Shown here: in pieces, positions 34,931 through 43,644 of the stretch
Position numbering within the stretch: the first letter of the stretch is position 1
Layout: every line of letters begins with the position of its first letter
Notes under the pieces: generated by a model
Databases searched by the model: none
The model's input: the letters and a program-made list of their open reading frames with translations, nothing else
What the model was told of the DNA's origin: nothing
Translations under genes and position numbers: made by a program
DNA from: Methylobacterium sp. J-090
GTDB lineage: Bacteria > Pseudomonadota > Alphaproteobacteria > Rhizobiales > Beijerinckiaceae
Reading direction: 5' to 3'
NCBI RefSeq assembly: GCF_022829345.1
Contig: NZ_JAKSXV010000115.1
Coordinates: 1-50,215, forward strand
DNA: 50,215 nucleotides

Positions 34931-35167
34931 ATGGCCCAGGATAAAAGCGGCAGTCAGGATCGTGCCGATACCCGTGCTGCCAAAGCAGCCGAAAGAGCCG
35001 ACACTGCAGGGCAGGTCTGGGAAGAGGTGAAGGTGCGAGAGACGGCGCGTGACGACCAGATCGTTCGCCTGAAGGCCGAGCGGTTGGCGCGGGATGCCGA
35101 CGACGCTGCGGCGAAGGATGTCGCCAAACCGACAAAACCTAAGCCAGCCAAGCCAGCCAAAGGCTGA
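34931..35167 (+). CDS. Small Lys/Ala-rich charged protein
   Basis: A 78-aa highly charged, probably helical or disordered protein (AQDKSGSQDRADTRAAKAAERADTAGQVWEEVKVRETARDDQ) ending in a Lys/Pro repeat (KPTKPKPAKPAKPAKG). A near-perfect AGGAGG precedes ATG 34931, predicting strong translation. The tail resembles histone-H1-like basic tails, so nucleic-acid binding is possible but unproven. It lies 33 bp before the Lit-like gene. Confidence 0.65.
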   Translation: MAQDKSGSQDRADTRAAKAAERADTAGQVWEEVKVRETARDDQIVRLKAERLARDADDAAAKDVAKPTKPKPAKPAKG

Positions 35168-35200
35168 CCCGGACGCTCCGAATCATTGAAGGGTGCTGTG

Positions 35201-36166
35201 ATGCCTCTTGAGCCACTTTTTTGCGAGTTTAAGCCTCAGATCGAAAGTTGTTTCTCGGAGGCGGTCGCTGACGCAAAGTTGTCGCTGGTGGATATTAAGC
35301 TATTGATTTCTGAAGAGCCCTATGGTCGTCATACGGCCCGCGCTCAATTTCTTGTAATAACATCGCAGAAACAGGTGATTTGCACTTGGAACGGCTTAGC
35401 AAGCCTATGGGCACTAAGTCAAAGTATTAGTCGTTTAGCTAAAAGGGTGTTCGAAGCCCGCAGATCCGGCAAAGATGAACTGCAACTTGACGACGATATT
35501 GAGTTAGAGACGGGACTCAAAGGTATCGAGCTGGCTAGAAGATTTCTTGATAATGATGTGCCCAGCGAATTTGCTAGCAAGGCACATTGGCCAGCTTGGG
35601 CGCCACCCATAATCTCCCACCCAGATCCGGGAACCGATGACCATACGGGCGTGCTTTTATTTGTAGGCGCTCTCGGATGGATATTCCGACACGAACTAGC
35701 TCATATTGTTTTAAACCACGATGAAAGACAGAAAAGATTTGATATTGATACCATAGGCTGCGAAAGGGAGTCTGATAAACAGGCAGCTATCTGGCTAAAA
35801 AGGGACCTTTCTGCTGATGTTGACCGGGAGCTGGGCGCAAAACCAAGCATATCTGATTTGGCATTGGATGCAAATGCACTCGTGACAGGAGTAGGATTGA
35901 TCTGGATCGCCCTATTTGACTCTGAGCAGACGAGAGGTAGCGCCGATTATCCACCGGTAGCGGAGCGCATCGAAGCCTGCTGGAATACATTCGAGCTAAG
36001 CGCAGATAGTGCCGCATCAGAAATTATTGCGGATATAGTTGGATGTTGGCTTACACCAGATAAACGTTTTGGGCCAGACAGGGGATTCGATACTTCAGCT
36101 GACGCAATGTACGACGCTCTGTACAGACTTAATCAGCACATATCATCCATTCAAATCCATTTTTAG
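35201..36166 (+). CDS. Putative HExxH metallopeptidase, Lit phage-exclusion-like (peptidase U49 type)
   Basis: A 321-aa protein from ATG 35201. The zinc motif HELAH is at 164-168 after a hydrophobic strand (VLLFVGALGWIFR). A likely third ligand is in ERESDKQAAIW (about 188-198), and a later hydrophobic helix is followed by DYPPVAERIEACW. This order matches my memory of the Lit/peptidase U49 family, whose E. coli member cleaves EF-Tu upon T4 infection. IrrE-like peptidases are the alternative. Codon use is AT-rich, unlike its neighbours, indicating separate acquisition. It abuts vsr, Z1 and methyltransferase genes in an apparent defence island. Confidence 0.6.
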   Translation: MPLEPLFCEFKPQIESCFSEAVADAKLSLVDIKLLISEEPYGRHTARAQFLVITSQKQVICTWNGLASLWALSQSISRLAKRVFEARRSGKDELQLDDDIELETGLKGIELARRFLDNDVPSEFASKAHWPAWAPPIISHPDPGTDDHTGVLLFVGALGWIFRHELAHIVLNHDERQKRFDIDTIGCERESDKQAAIWLKRDLSADVDRELGAKPSISDLALDANALVTGVGLIWIALFDSEQTRGSADYPPVAERIEACWNTFELSADSAASEIIADIVGCWLTPDKRFGPDRGFDTSADAMYDALYRLNQHISSIQIHF

Positions 36167-36188
36167 TGTGGGGCTCAGGCAATTTTGA

Positions 36189-36617
36189 TTATGGCTCAAG
36201 AAAATTGATTAGGGCCGAGTTGAGGCGATTGAGATCTCGGGTCTCACACTCCCAAATGACAAGCACTTCCCAGCCGGCGGCCATGAGCTCGATCTCTTGG
36301 CGGATATCCCGCTCGACGTTGCGGTCGAACTTCGCCTGCCAAAATGTCCGGCGGGTGCTCGGCGTCGACGCCCGCCGGCAGCCAGGGTGACGGTGCCAGA
36401 AGCATCCGTGGACGAACACTACCTTCCTCCGGCTCGGGAACACGAGGTCCGGCGATCCCGGCAGATCGCGGCGGTGGAGCCGAAACCGATAGCCGAGGCG
36501 ATGCGCCAAGCGGCGGACAATCATCTCAGGCTTTGTGTCCTTGCCCTTGATCCGGCCCATCAGGGCGGATCGGGAGGCATCGACGGGGAGGTCCACAACG
36601 GGACTCGCTTCGGTCAT
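36189..36617 (-). CDS. vsr: Very short patch repair endonuclease
   Basis: A 142-aa Vsr nuclease, which nicks 5' of T in T:G mismatches arising from 5-methylcytosine deamination. Visible are RSALMGRIKGKDTKPE, the catalytic Asp57 in PGSPDLVFP, the His residues in VHGCFWHRHPGC (70 and 75), NVERD and VIWECE. It starts at ATG 36617, facing the Z1 gene across about 50 bp. Vsr proteins regularly accompany C5 methyltransferases, and one is encoded at 38781. In this family some members may cut DNA as restriction nucleases. Confidence 0.92.
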   Translation of the reverse strand: MTEASPVVDLPVDASRSALMGRIKGKDTKPEMIVRRLAHRLGYRFRLHRRDLPGSPDLVFPSRRKVVFVHGCFWHRHPGCRRASTPSTRRTFWQAKFDRNVERDIRQEIELMAAGWEVLVIWECETRDLNRLNSALINFLEP

Positions 36618-36667
36618 CCGGCGAATGTAGGTTCGGACCCTCGACCTGAAAGAGCCCAAAGAGCCAC

Positions 36668-38794
36668 ATGCCAATTCGTTTGGACGGCCCCGTCGCCACC
36701 GGCACCCGTGGCAACTTGGTGGATGGCCTGCGAGGCAGACCCATGGCCGCGTCCGCGGTAGACGCCGTGACGGACCAAGCAGCTAGCTTCGTCGAACGGC
36801 TCGTTGGAATCTACGAGACGCAGGTTGCGCCCGGCGAGGTCGGCGCGACTGGATCGGCTCAAGCCAGCGGTGCGGACATCCTGGCGGACAAGCCGTCTCG
36901 CATGCTCCTGTACGGACGCGTTCAGAGTGGCAAGACCGTAGCGATGATCCTGAGCGCTGCATTATGCCTCGATAACGGATTCCGAGTCGTAGTGGTTCTT
37001 ACGACCGACAACGTCGCCCTGGTCAAACAGACGGCAGCACGGTTTAAGAGCCTCGACGGACCTCGTGTCTTCTCGGCCACTAAGGAAGGCCAATCCTATG
37101 AGTGGGAAGGTCAAGAGGATCGGTTGCGCGATTCTGTGGCGACGGACGGTATAGTTCTTGTCTGCGCAAAGAACTCTTCGAACCTCAAGCAGGTCATCCT
37201 TCTGCTCCAAAGACTCGATGCGCCCAGCTATCCCGTCTTGATTTTGGACGACGAGGCGGATGCAGCGTCCTTGGATACGACGCTTGCAGCTCGTTCAGCC
37301 GGCTTGCCGAGCGCGCCCGCTTACGCCAGCACGATCAACCGACTGCTCGTGGAGAATGACCGGCCGCAGGAGTCGGGTTTCTCCATAGGCGAGATCCTGC
37401 CTCATAGCCTTTTTGTTCAAGTGACGGCGACGCCCTACGTGCTGCTCCTTCAAGGCAGCGACATGCCTATGCGGCCCAGCGCGACTTTCCTTCTTGCGCC
37501 CGGCGGTGGCTACTGCGGTGGTGAGGTCTTCTTCGGTGCATTCGACGGGCGTGCGGGACAGCCTCAACCAACGACTATCGTGATCGTCAACGATCAGCAG
37601 ACCGACTTCATGCGCGGAACGGTTCCCGCAGGTTTTGCAGCATCGATCGATTTCTTTGTTCTGTCCGCCTGCGCCCGAGCAGCGATAGCCGGCTTGTGGC
37701 CCGCAGAAGGGTTCAAGCACCTTTCCCACACCAGCCACCTCATAACCGACCATGACGTCGTCGTCCGCCACATCGAGGCGCGACTAGAGGAAATCCGGCA
37801 GGCCGTCCGTGACGGCACGGTACCTACGTTCTTCGCTGTCGCCGACGCCGAGATTCGACGCTCGGTCCCGGCGGCTCCGTCGCTGACTGATCTGGTCGGC
37901 TCGATCACGAGCGCCATGAGGCAGGTCGAAATCATACGAGTGAATGCGCGGGCCGATGCTCCGGTCTATGGCCCCCGACTCAACTTCATGGTCGGTGGAA
38001 ACATCCTAGGGCGGGGCCTCACCATTGATGACTTGCTCGTGACCTATTACATCCGGGAGGCACGCACTTCGCAGATGGACACTGTCTGGCAGCATGCTCG
38101 CATGTACGGCTATCGTCGTGCCTATTTGGACCACATGCGCATCTACCTTCCGTTGCGATTAGGTGCCAAATTCAAGCAGATCCACGTTGCTGAGGAGGAA
38201 CTCAGGGCAGCGCTGTCATCCGACGACCCGACTGATCCTATCCTTATCCAAGTCCCCCGGTCGGCGCGCCCGACTCGACCGAACGCATTGCATGCCGCAG
38301 CGATCACAACGATCGTTGCCGGTCGCGATCAGATATTCCCATATTACATTCGTACCGACCCAGTCCAAGCCGCGGCCGTGCTGACGACACTACAACGGTG
38401 TGGCGTTCCGATCGGCGGAGGCACGCGCTCTGATCGCTCCACACCGGTGCCTCTCGATGAGGCCAAAGCCTTGATCGAAGGCGTGGCACTTGAAGACGAA
38501 GATCCAGGGCTATGGCAGCCAGAAGTAATTCTGGCGCTTCTTCGCACGTACGAAGATCGCCTTGCCGGTCAATGCCAAGTCTACGTTCGCGGCCTTCAGG
38601 ATACCGTCATGCCTACGGACGGGTGGTTCAGGGGGCGGTTGAGTGGTCCCGAGATCGCGATGATTAGGCAATCATCGCCGCAGGTGCCGGCTCTTGCCCT
38701 AATGTACCGCGGGGATCCATTGGCGCCCGACGCTTGGTACCCAACGCTTGTTATGCCACCTGGCGCCCCATCTTATGTCTTCAATGCCTCTTGA
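36668..38794 (+). CDS. Z1-domain ATPase/helicase-like protein
   Basis: A 708-aa protein. The ATPase core shows Walker A GRVQSGKT (83-90), a DEAD-like motif LILDDEADAAS (about 191-201) and a motif III-like QVTATPYVL. The Z1 domain follows with GGNILGRGLTIDDLLVTYY (about 442-460) and a motif VI-like WQHARMYGYRRAYLDHMRIY. Z1 proteins occur in restriction-like loci with C5 methyltransferases, Vsr and GHKL ATPases. Here the GHKL and extra nuclease genes are missing. At 708 aa it is shorter than many Z1 proteins. Its end overlaps the methyltransferase gene by 14 bp tail to tail. ATG 36668 is used; ATG 36743 is possible. Confidence 0.85.
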   Translation: MPIRLDGPVATGTRGNLVDGLRGRPMAASAVDAVTDQAASFVERLVGIYETQVAPGEVGATGSAQASGADILADKPSRMLLYGRVQSGKTVAMILSAALCLDNGFRVVVVLTTDNVALVKQTAARFKSLDGPRVFSATKEGQSYEWEGQEDRLRDSVATDGIVLVCAKNSSNLKQVILLLQRLDAPSYPVLILDDEADAASLDTTLAARSAGLPSAPAYASTINRLLVENDRPQESGFSIGEILPHSLFVQVTATPYVLLLQGSDMPMRPSATFLLAPGGGYCGGEVFFGAFDGRAGQPQPTTIVIVNDQQTDFMRGTVPAGFAASIDFFVLSACARAAIAGLWPAEGFKHLSHTSHLITDHDVVVRHIEARLEEIRQAVRDGTVPTFFAVADAEIRRSVPAAPSLTDLVGSITSAMRQVEIIRVNARADAPVYGPRLNFMVGGNILGRGLTIDDLLVTYYIREARTSQMDTVWQHARMYGYRRAYLDHMRIYLPLRLGAKFKQIHVAEEELRAALSSDDPTDPILIQVPRSARPTRPNALHAAAITTIVAGRDQIFPYYIRTDPVQAAAVLTTLQRCGVPIGGGTRSDRSTPVPLDEAKALIEGVALEDEDPGLWQPEVILALLRTYEDRLAGQCQVYVRGLQDTVMPTDGWFRGRLSGPEIAMIRQSSPQVPALALMYRGDPLAPDAWYPTLVMPPGAPSYVFNAS

Positions 38795-39917
38795 AGCTTG
38801 GTCTTACCCATCCATTCGTCCATTTAAGCTGACGACGGATGCGTGACTTTGGGGACTTGGGCATGGGAACAGGAATGGCTGTTAGGTGTTGCTGAATCGA
38901 CTGCGCTATGGCGCCCGCCAGACGTACCGGAACCGCGTTTCCGATCTGACGGGACAGGCGCAGTTGGTTGACCGGCTCGTCTGGCCCAACGAACTCGAAA
39001 TCCGCAGGGAACGACTGCAGGAGTGAAGCCTCGCGGATCGATATGGCGCGATCCTGTACGGGATGCCCAAAGCGTCCGTTGCCGATGCCGAGGCACTGAG
39101 TGGTGATGACGGGCGAAGGCTCGTCCCAACTCATGCGACCGTACACCGCCCGGAAGGACTCGCCTCCAGCCTTCTTGTGGCAGTCGAGCTTGAGGTCGGA
39201 ACTCCAATCCCGCCAGCTGCCGCCCTCCTTCGTCGAGCGAATGCGGCTGAGGTTCTTTTCACTCAGTCCCCGGGTCACGTGCAACCTGTCGGTGGAGTCA
39301 GGGACGCCCGCTACGAGGGCAGGCAGGTCGCCGATCGCATCCCGCACGGTACGCGGGTGCTTTCGATGTGTCGGCGGCACGAGTTCGACATGACCATGAA
39401 GCGAGGCGAGCAGCACTAGACGGGCGCGTTTCTGGGGCACGCCGTAATGGTCGGCCCTCACCTTGTCGTAGCGAACGTGATAGCCCGCGTTTCGTAGCCG
39501 CTCGACGAACTCGGCAAACACCGGGTGAAGCGCCACGCGAGGGACATTCTCCATCGACACCACGTCGGGCTTTAGACCCTCGATGATGCGGGCAAACTCC
39601 TCCAGGAGACGCCAGCGGAGGTCGGCCGGGGCAACGTCCGGTGCCTTGCGATACCTGCCCGTGTACATGGAGAATGGCTGGCACGGAGCGCAGCCGACCA
39701 GGACGCGGCGAGCTGTGCCGGAGTACAGAGCGGCGATTTCGTCGACCGATACGTCACCGAGATCACCGGCGATGAACCGTGCGCCGATGTTGCGTTCGTA
39801 GGCGTATCGGCATGTTCCATCGAGGTCGATGCCGGCGACGACGTCGAAGCCCTCGCTGCGGAATCCCGCGCTAAGTCCTCCGATACCGCAAAAAAGATCC
39901 ACTACCTCGGCGCGCAT
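38781..39917 (-). CDS. DNA (cytosine-5) methyltransferase
   Basis: A 378-aa C5 methyltransferase. SAM motif I is VVDLFCGIGGLSAGF, catalytic motif IV is GCAPCQPFS (Cys79), motif VI is MENVPR, motif VIII is QKRARLVLLAS, and motif X is SRQIGNAVPVRLA. A target-recognition region lies at about 190-280. The recognition sequence cannot be read. It should protect element and host DNA, with Vsr and the Z1 protein as probable effectors. ATG 39917 begins the fold directly. It follows the tape-measure gene by 162 bp on the same strand and could be expressed from the tail operon. Confidence 0.94.
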   Translation of the reverse strand: MRAEVVDLFCGIGGLSAGFRSEGFDVVAGIDLDGTCRYAYERNIGARFIAGDLGDVSVDEIAALYSGTARRVLVGCAPCQPFSMYTGRYRKAPDVAPADLRWRLLEEFARIIEGLKPDVVSMENVPRVALHPVFAEFVERLRNAGYHVRYDKVRADHYGVPQKRARLVLLASLHGHVELVPPTHRKHPRTVRDAIGDLPALVAGVPDSTDRLHVTRGLSEKNLSRIRSTKEGGSWRDWSSDLKLDCHKKAGGESFRAVYGRMSWDEPSPVITTQCLGIGNGRFGHPVQDRAISIREASLLQSFPADFEFVGPDEPVNQLRLSRQIGNAVPVRLAGAIAQSIQQHLTAIPVPMPKSPKSRIRRQLKWTNGWVRPSFKRH

Positions 39918-40079
39918 ACCGCATCTCCTAGCATGGACGGTGGACCGACGTCGACGGAGGCAAGCTGCTCGATCTCATTTTTTTGAGGATCGATGTGCCT
40001 CAAGAGCCTGCTTTTTCGTCCCCTCGAACCGGGCAGGTCATGCCGATGGTGAAGGCGAGCCAACCCACCAGGGCATCCG

Positions 40080-42944
40080 CTACATCCCCGTATCCGAACG
40101 CAGGTTCCGAAAAGTCTCGGCAACTTTGCCGGTGCGCACGCCCCCGCCGAAGTTTGCGGTGTTGACCTTCGCAATGGTCGTCTGAGCCTGCCCGCCAAGA
40201 GCGATCACCTCGCGCAGGGCTGCGGCTGCCGCCCGGGCTGAGGCCGTCACAGAGTCGATCCCTGCTGTGTTGCCCTGCGGGGCAACGGTGAGGCCGCTGA
40301 GTTCGGATAGCTTCGCCTTGGCCTCGTCGGCAGCCGTTCCGAGGGGGGCAAGCCCGGCGCCGTCGCCCTTCGGTGCGATCGTGGTGGCGTTGAGTTCGTC
40401 GGCCTTGCGCTTGGCCTCGTCGAGCTGCGTCGCAAGCGTGCCGCCGAGTTCGACGGGACGGCGCGGCGGGAGCGGGACGCTGCGCGCTGCTGCATCCGCG
40501 GTCGAGCCCGCGGCCGGCGGTGTTTGGATCTGCGCCATGTCGGCGCGGGCTCGCTGAAGGGCCTGAGGGAGCACGATCGCCTTCTTGTCCTGCCCGAACA
40601 GGAAGTCGCCCAGCGTCCCCCGTGACGCGGTGTACTCCGACTTGAACCCCTTTTTGGAATCGGCCCCGCCGGGCAGCGACATGGTCCGGCCCGCGCCCAT
40701 GATTGTCGGGCTGTCGACGCCCTGTAGGGCCTGAGCCGCCTTCCTCTCTGCGGCCAGAGCCTTCATCGTCTTTTGCAGGCTGCTGTCGCGCCCGAGCAGC
40801 GCGTGACCGACGCCACCGTTCGTGCCGGGCGTCAGCATGTCGAGGACGCCGCCGGCCAGGGCGCCGGCTGCCACAGCGGTACCACCGAGGCCGAGCGAGA
40901 CGCCCCCGACTGCTGCACCGCCCGCAGCCGCACCGACACCCGCGCCAATCCCGCTGCCGATGCTACCGCCCGCGAGCCTCAGGGCAGCAGCATCGAGCAA
41001 GCCCGCCGAGGTGGTCAGGGCCGCCGCCGAGCCCGTCAGGGCCGCCGCGCCACCTCCGAAGCCGAGCAGGGCCTTGCCGAGGTTGAACGCCCCGTAGGCG
41101 CCCCCGGCGAGCGCCGCGCCGCCGCCGGCCAGGGAGAGGGCCTGCTGCGTGGTCTTGTCGAGCTTGGAGAAGCTGTCGATCGCGTTGCCGAGCATGTCGG
41201 CCGTGGATTTGATGAGGCCTTCGTTCGCCGTGCCAACCGTGAGGATGAAGTTCTCCCACGAGCCCTTCAGGTTTTCGACCGCACCGCCGAGGCCGGCCAT
41301 GATCTCGTTGGCCTTCCTCTTGGCATAGTCCGGATCGTCTCCGCTCTTTTTGATCTCGGCGCGAGAGGCCTTGAACTCCTCCCACTGCCGAGCCGTGATC
41401 GCGCCCTTGCCGCCGTGCGCCCCGGTGAAGATCGCATTGAGCTGGGCCAGCGTCGCGTTGGAACTCATGAGGGCATCGAGCAGGGCCTCAACGTCGACCG
41501 ACTGGGCGGCGACCTTGTGGTAGTTGCCCACGGCCTTGGCCGCCGTCTGCGCGTCCGACGCCCGGACCTTGCCCTTCTTCGTCTTGCCGAGGATGTCCCC
41601 GACGGCGCTCACGACCGCCTCGGTGTAACGGCCCTGGTCGCCAATCAGACCCTTGTCGGCGTTGATGGCGTCGAGGCGCTTGCGGATGGCCGGGGTGAAG
41701 CCCTTGCCCATGTCCAGGCGGAACTGCCCCTCCAACGCCGACGTGCTGAGCCGCTCCGGCATCTTTACGAAGCTCGAATGGTTGACCCCGGCCGCGTTGA
41801 AGGCGGCGAGACCCTTCTTCGTGGGATTCACGAGCTTGCCGGCCGAGGTCTTCACGAAGGTGCCGGCTTCGTCGCCGCGCAGGCCACCGCGCTTGGCCAG
41901 CGCGCCGAGGGACATGAGACTGTCCGTGCTCAGGCCGGCGGTCGAGCCCGACGACATGGCCAGCTTCACGAACTGTCCGACGTCTTCGCCCGACATGCCG
42001 CCGAGCTTGGCCATCTTCACGAGCTGATTGGTGGCCTTGTTCGCCTCGGTGACCGCCCTCTCCTTCGTGCTGATGTCCTTGCCGGTCTGCGAGAGGTACG
42101 AGCGGATTGTCTCCGCACCCTCCTTCAGGTCGGTGTCCATCAGGATCGCGTAGCTCTTCACGTTCTCGACGATGCCCTGGGCGACCGCCGCCTTGAGCTC
42201 CGATCCGAAGCCGGCGGGCAGGCCCTGCATCGAGGCCGTCTGCGCCTTCACCACGTCCTCGTTCGAGAACTTCGTCTCCTGTCCTACGCGTTTCGCCTGG
42301 GCGAGCAGGCCGGCCTGGTCGACCGATGTGATGTCGGTAAATTCCTTTTGCTTGCGCACGGCGATGTCGAAGTCAGCCGCCGACTGGACCGACGCCAGGC
42401 CGATCTGCTTGCCCTTGTGCGCGGCCACCAGGCCGGCACCGGAGGCGATGGTGGTCGCAGCGTCCCGGCGGCGCTCCCGCACGGCCTCTCGATGCGCCCG
42501 TACCTGCTCGGCGGCTGCCTTCCTCTGGATCCGGGATGCCTCGCCTGCCTTCACCGCCGCGGCGAGCTGCGCGCTGGCCATCTCACCGGCGGCCCGCCCT
42601 GCCTCGCGCTCGGCGGCGATGACGTTCTTCAGGCTCGCGACGGTGGACATCTCCCAGGTCCGCATCTGGGCCCGGTGGTCCTTCGTCCAGTCGGCCCGAT
42701 TCCCGCTCGCCCCGATCTGCTGGGCGTACCGCTTCATCGCCGCCGTCACCGCGTCGATCTGCGAGACGCTGGCGCCGAGGTTGCGCAGGTCGCTGGCGAA
42801 CTTGCCCGTGCCGCCCTTGCCCGACAGGCGGGTCAGGGCTTCGGCCTGGGCCGCGGCCTGCTTTAGGCCTGCCGCCATCTTCGCAGCGGGACCTGATACC
42901 TGATCTGTCAGGCGGGCAACGAGGTGGGCGGTGCGCGTCATCAT
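40080..42944 (-). CDS. Phage tail tape measure protein (TP901 type)
   Basis: A 954-aa tape measure. The N-terminus (MTRTAHLVARLTDQVSGPAAKMAAGLKQA) and long Ala/Lys/Gln-rich coiled coils (about 1-350), with QKEFTDITSVDQAGLLAQAKRVGQETKFSNEDVV at the TP901 core, are typical. A Gly/Ala-rich hydrophobic region at about 595-705 would be the membrane-insertion segment. Tape measures set tail length; at about 1.5 angstrom per residue this implies a tail near 140 nm (a rule of thumb). It lies 9 bp after the end of the frameshifted chaperone. No baseplate or fibre genes follow, which is abnormal. Confidence 0.9.
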   Translation of the reverse strand: MMTRTAHLVARLTDQVSGPAAKMAAGLKQAAAQAEALTRLSGKGGTGKFASDLRNLGASVSQIDAVTAAMKRYAQQIGASGNRADWTKDHRAQMRTWEMSTVASLKNVIAAEREAGRAAGEMASAQLAAAVKAGEASRIQRKAAAEQVRAHREAVRERRRDAATTIASGAGLVAAHKGKQIGLASVQSAADFDIAVRKQKEFTDITSVDQAGLLAQAKRVGQETKFSNEDVVKAQTASMQGLPAGFGSELKAAVAQGIVENVKSYAILMDTDLKEGAETIRSYLSQTGKDISTKERAVTEANKATNQLVKMAKLGGMSGEDVGQFVKLAMSSGSTAGLSTDSLMSLGALAKRGGLRGDEAGTFVKTSAGKLVNPTKKGLAAFNAAGVNHSSFVKMPERLSTSALEGQFRLDMGKGFTPAIRKRLDAINADKGLIGDQGRYTEAVVSAVGDILGKTKKGKVRASDAQTAAKAVGNYHKVAAQSVDVEALLDALMSSNATLAQLNAIFTGAHGGKGAITARQWEEFKASRAEIKKSGDDPDYAKRKANEIMAGLGGAVENLKGSWENFILTVGTANEGLIKSTADMLGNAIDSFSKLDKTTQQALSLAGGGAALAGGAYGAFNLGKALLGFGGGAAALTGSAAALTTSAGLLDAAALRLAGGSIGSGIGAGVGAAAGGAAVGGVSLGLGGTAVAAGALAGGVLDMLTPGTNGGVGHALLGRDSSLQKTMKALAAERKAAQALQGVDSPTIMGAGRTMSLPGGADSKKGFKSEYTASRGTLGDFLFGQDKKAIVLPQALQRARADMAQIQTPPAAGSTADAAARSVPLPPRRPVELGGTLATQLDEAKRKADELNATTIAPKGDGAGLAPLGTAADEAKAKLSELSGLTVAPQGNTAGIDSVTASARAAAAALREVIALGGQAQTTIAKVNTANFGGGVRTGKVAETFRNLRSDTGM

Positions 42945-42953
42945 GCTACGTCC

Positions 42954-43441
42954 TCACGCGGGCGGCCGGGCCGCGTCGTCGGCTTCGATCCACTCGGCGC
43001 AGAAGTCCGACCACTCCATCACGTCGAGGTCGGCCATCCCCCAAGGGGTCACTCGCTGGATGTCGGCTCGGTAGCGTCGCCACTGGCCGAGGAAGAATCG
43101 GCGGGGGTCGTCCGGAACCGGGCGGGAAAAAAATCGGCGGCGACACGCTCCGTCGCCGCAAGATCGTCGTCCATCAGCCCGTTCATGACCGCCTGCGGGA
43201 TCGGTGCGCCCTCGTCGTCGACGTAGATCGGCAGCGGCAGCGAGGCGTCCGGGTCGCTCGCCTCGGCCGCACGCTGAGCTGCCATCAGGGCACGGACCTC
43301 AGCGACCGTGAGGCGCTTTACACGCACGCCGTCATAGGTCCGGCCCTCATGCTGATAGATCCAGGTCCACGGCACGCGGGGGCTGGTGACGGGCGGGCCG
43401 CCGACGATGGTGACGGCGGAGGTGGACGCGGTGCTGCTCAT
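42954..43441 (-). CDS. Tail assembly chaperone, -1 frameshift product (G-T type)
   Basis: Reading codons from 43441 with a -1 shift at the T7 run (complement of 43127-43133) gives a 162-aa protein: 105 residues in common with the short form, then a 57-residue extension. The extension contains FFLGQWRRYRADIQRV, TPWGMADLDVMEWSDFC and AEWIEADDAARPPA, and stops at 42954. Part of the extension also has its own ATG (MADLDVMEW, 27 aa), but the fused reading matches the lambda G/GT arrangement directly upstream of the tape measure. The extended form would recruit tail-tube subunits. Confidence 0.78.
43049..43441 (-). CDS. Tail assembly chaperone, unshifted form (gpG/gp41-like)
   Basis: A 130-aa protein. 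A strand-rich start (VTIVGGPPVTSPRVPWTWIYQHEGRTYDGVRVKRLTVAEVRAL) is followed by an acidic linker and the PQAVMNGLMDDDLAATERVAADFFP region typical of small tail-assembly chaperones. It is the zero-frame product; residues 106-130 differ from the shifted form. It overlaps the preceding gene by 4 bp. Chaperones of this kind coat the tape measure during tail assembly. Confidence 0.75.
   Translation of the reverse strand: MSSTASTSAVTIVGGPPVTSPRVPWTWIYQHEGRTYDGVRVKRLTVAEVRALMAAQRAAEASDPDASLPLPIYVDDEGAPIPQAVMNGLMDDDLAATERVAADFFPARFRTTPADSSSASGDATEPTSSE
43127..43133 (-). promoter_or_regulatory. Slippery heptamer for -1 programmed frameshifting
   Basis: Seven T residues on the coding strand, read GAT TTT TTT CCC (codons 103-106) in frame 0. 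T-TTT-TTT allows both tRNAs to re-pair after a one-base backward slip. GC-rich sequence downstream could form a stimulatory stem. Confidence 0.7.
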
Positions 43442-43641
43442 GGGTGGATTCCTTTCGTGCGGGCGGACGGCAGGGCGAGCCGGCGCAGCTCGCCCTCGAT
43501 CTCGGATTTCTCGACGTGGAAGCGCTCGGGATCGCGCGCCGACGGGCTGAGCCGGCGCAGCCGGTCAGCGAGGTCGAGGAGGGCGCCGGCCGGCGGATGG
43601 GCCGACAGGGACACGCGTAGGGCCGCGGTGAGGTGGGCCAT
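43438..43641 (-). CDS. Small phage-type hypothetical protein
   Basis: A 67-aa helical protein with three predicted helices (LTAALRVSL, AGALLDLADRLRRLS, ERFHVEKSEIEGELRRLALPS) and a basic tail. No family is recognised. It overlaps the tail chaperone start by 4 bp and lies 3 bp after the capsid-delta-domain-like gene, so it belongs to the tail operon. It could be a minor assembly factor. Confidence 0.6.
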   Translation of the reverse strand: MAHLTAALRVSLSAHPPAGALLDLADRLRRLSPSARDPERFHVEKSEIEGELRRLALPSARTKGIHP

Positions 43642-43644
43642 GGC

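Noticed and set aside
40773..42866. 697-aa plus-strand frame opposite the tape measure
   Set aside because: Shadow of the tape-measure coiled coil; no ribosome-binding site or domain.
42946..43161. 71-aa minus-strand frame (Pro/Arg-rich) below the tail chaperone
   Set aside because: The -1 frame at this place carries the structured chaperone extension; this other frame is low-complexity.
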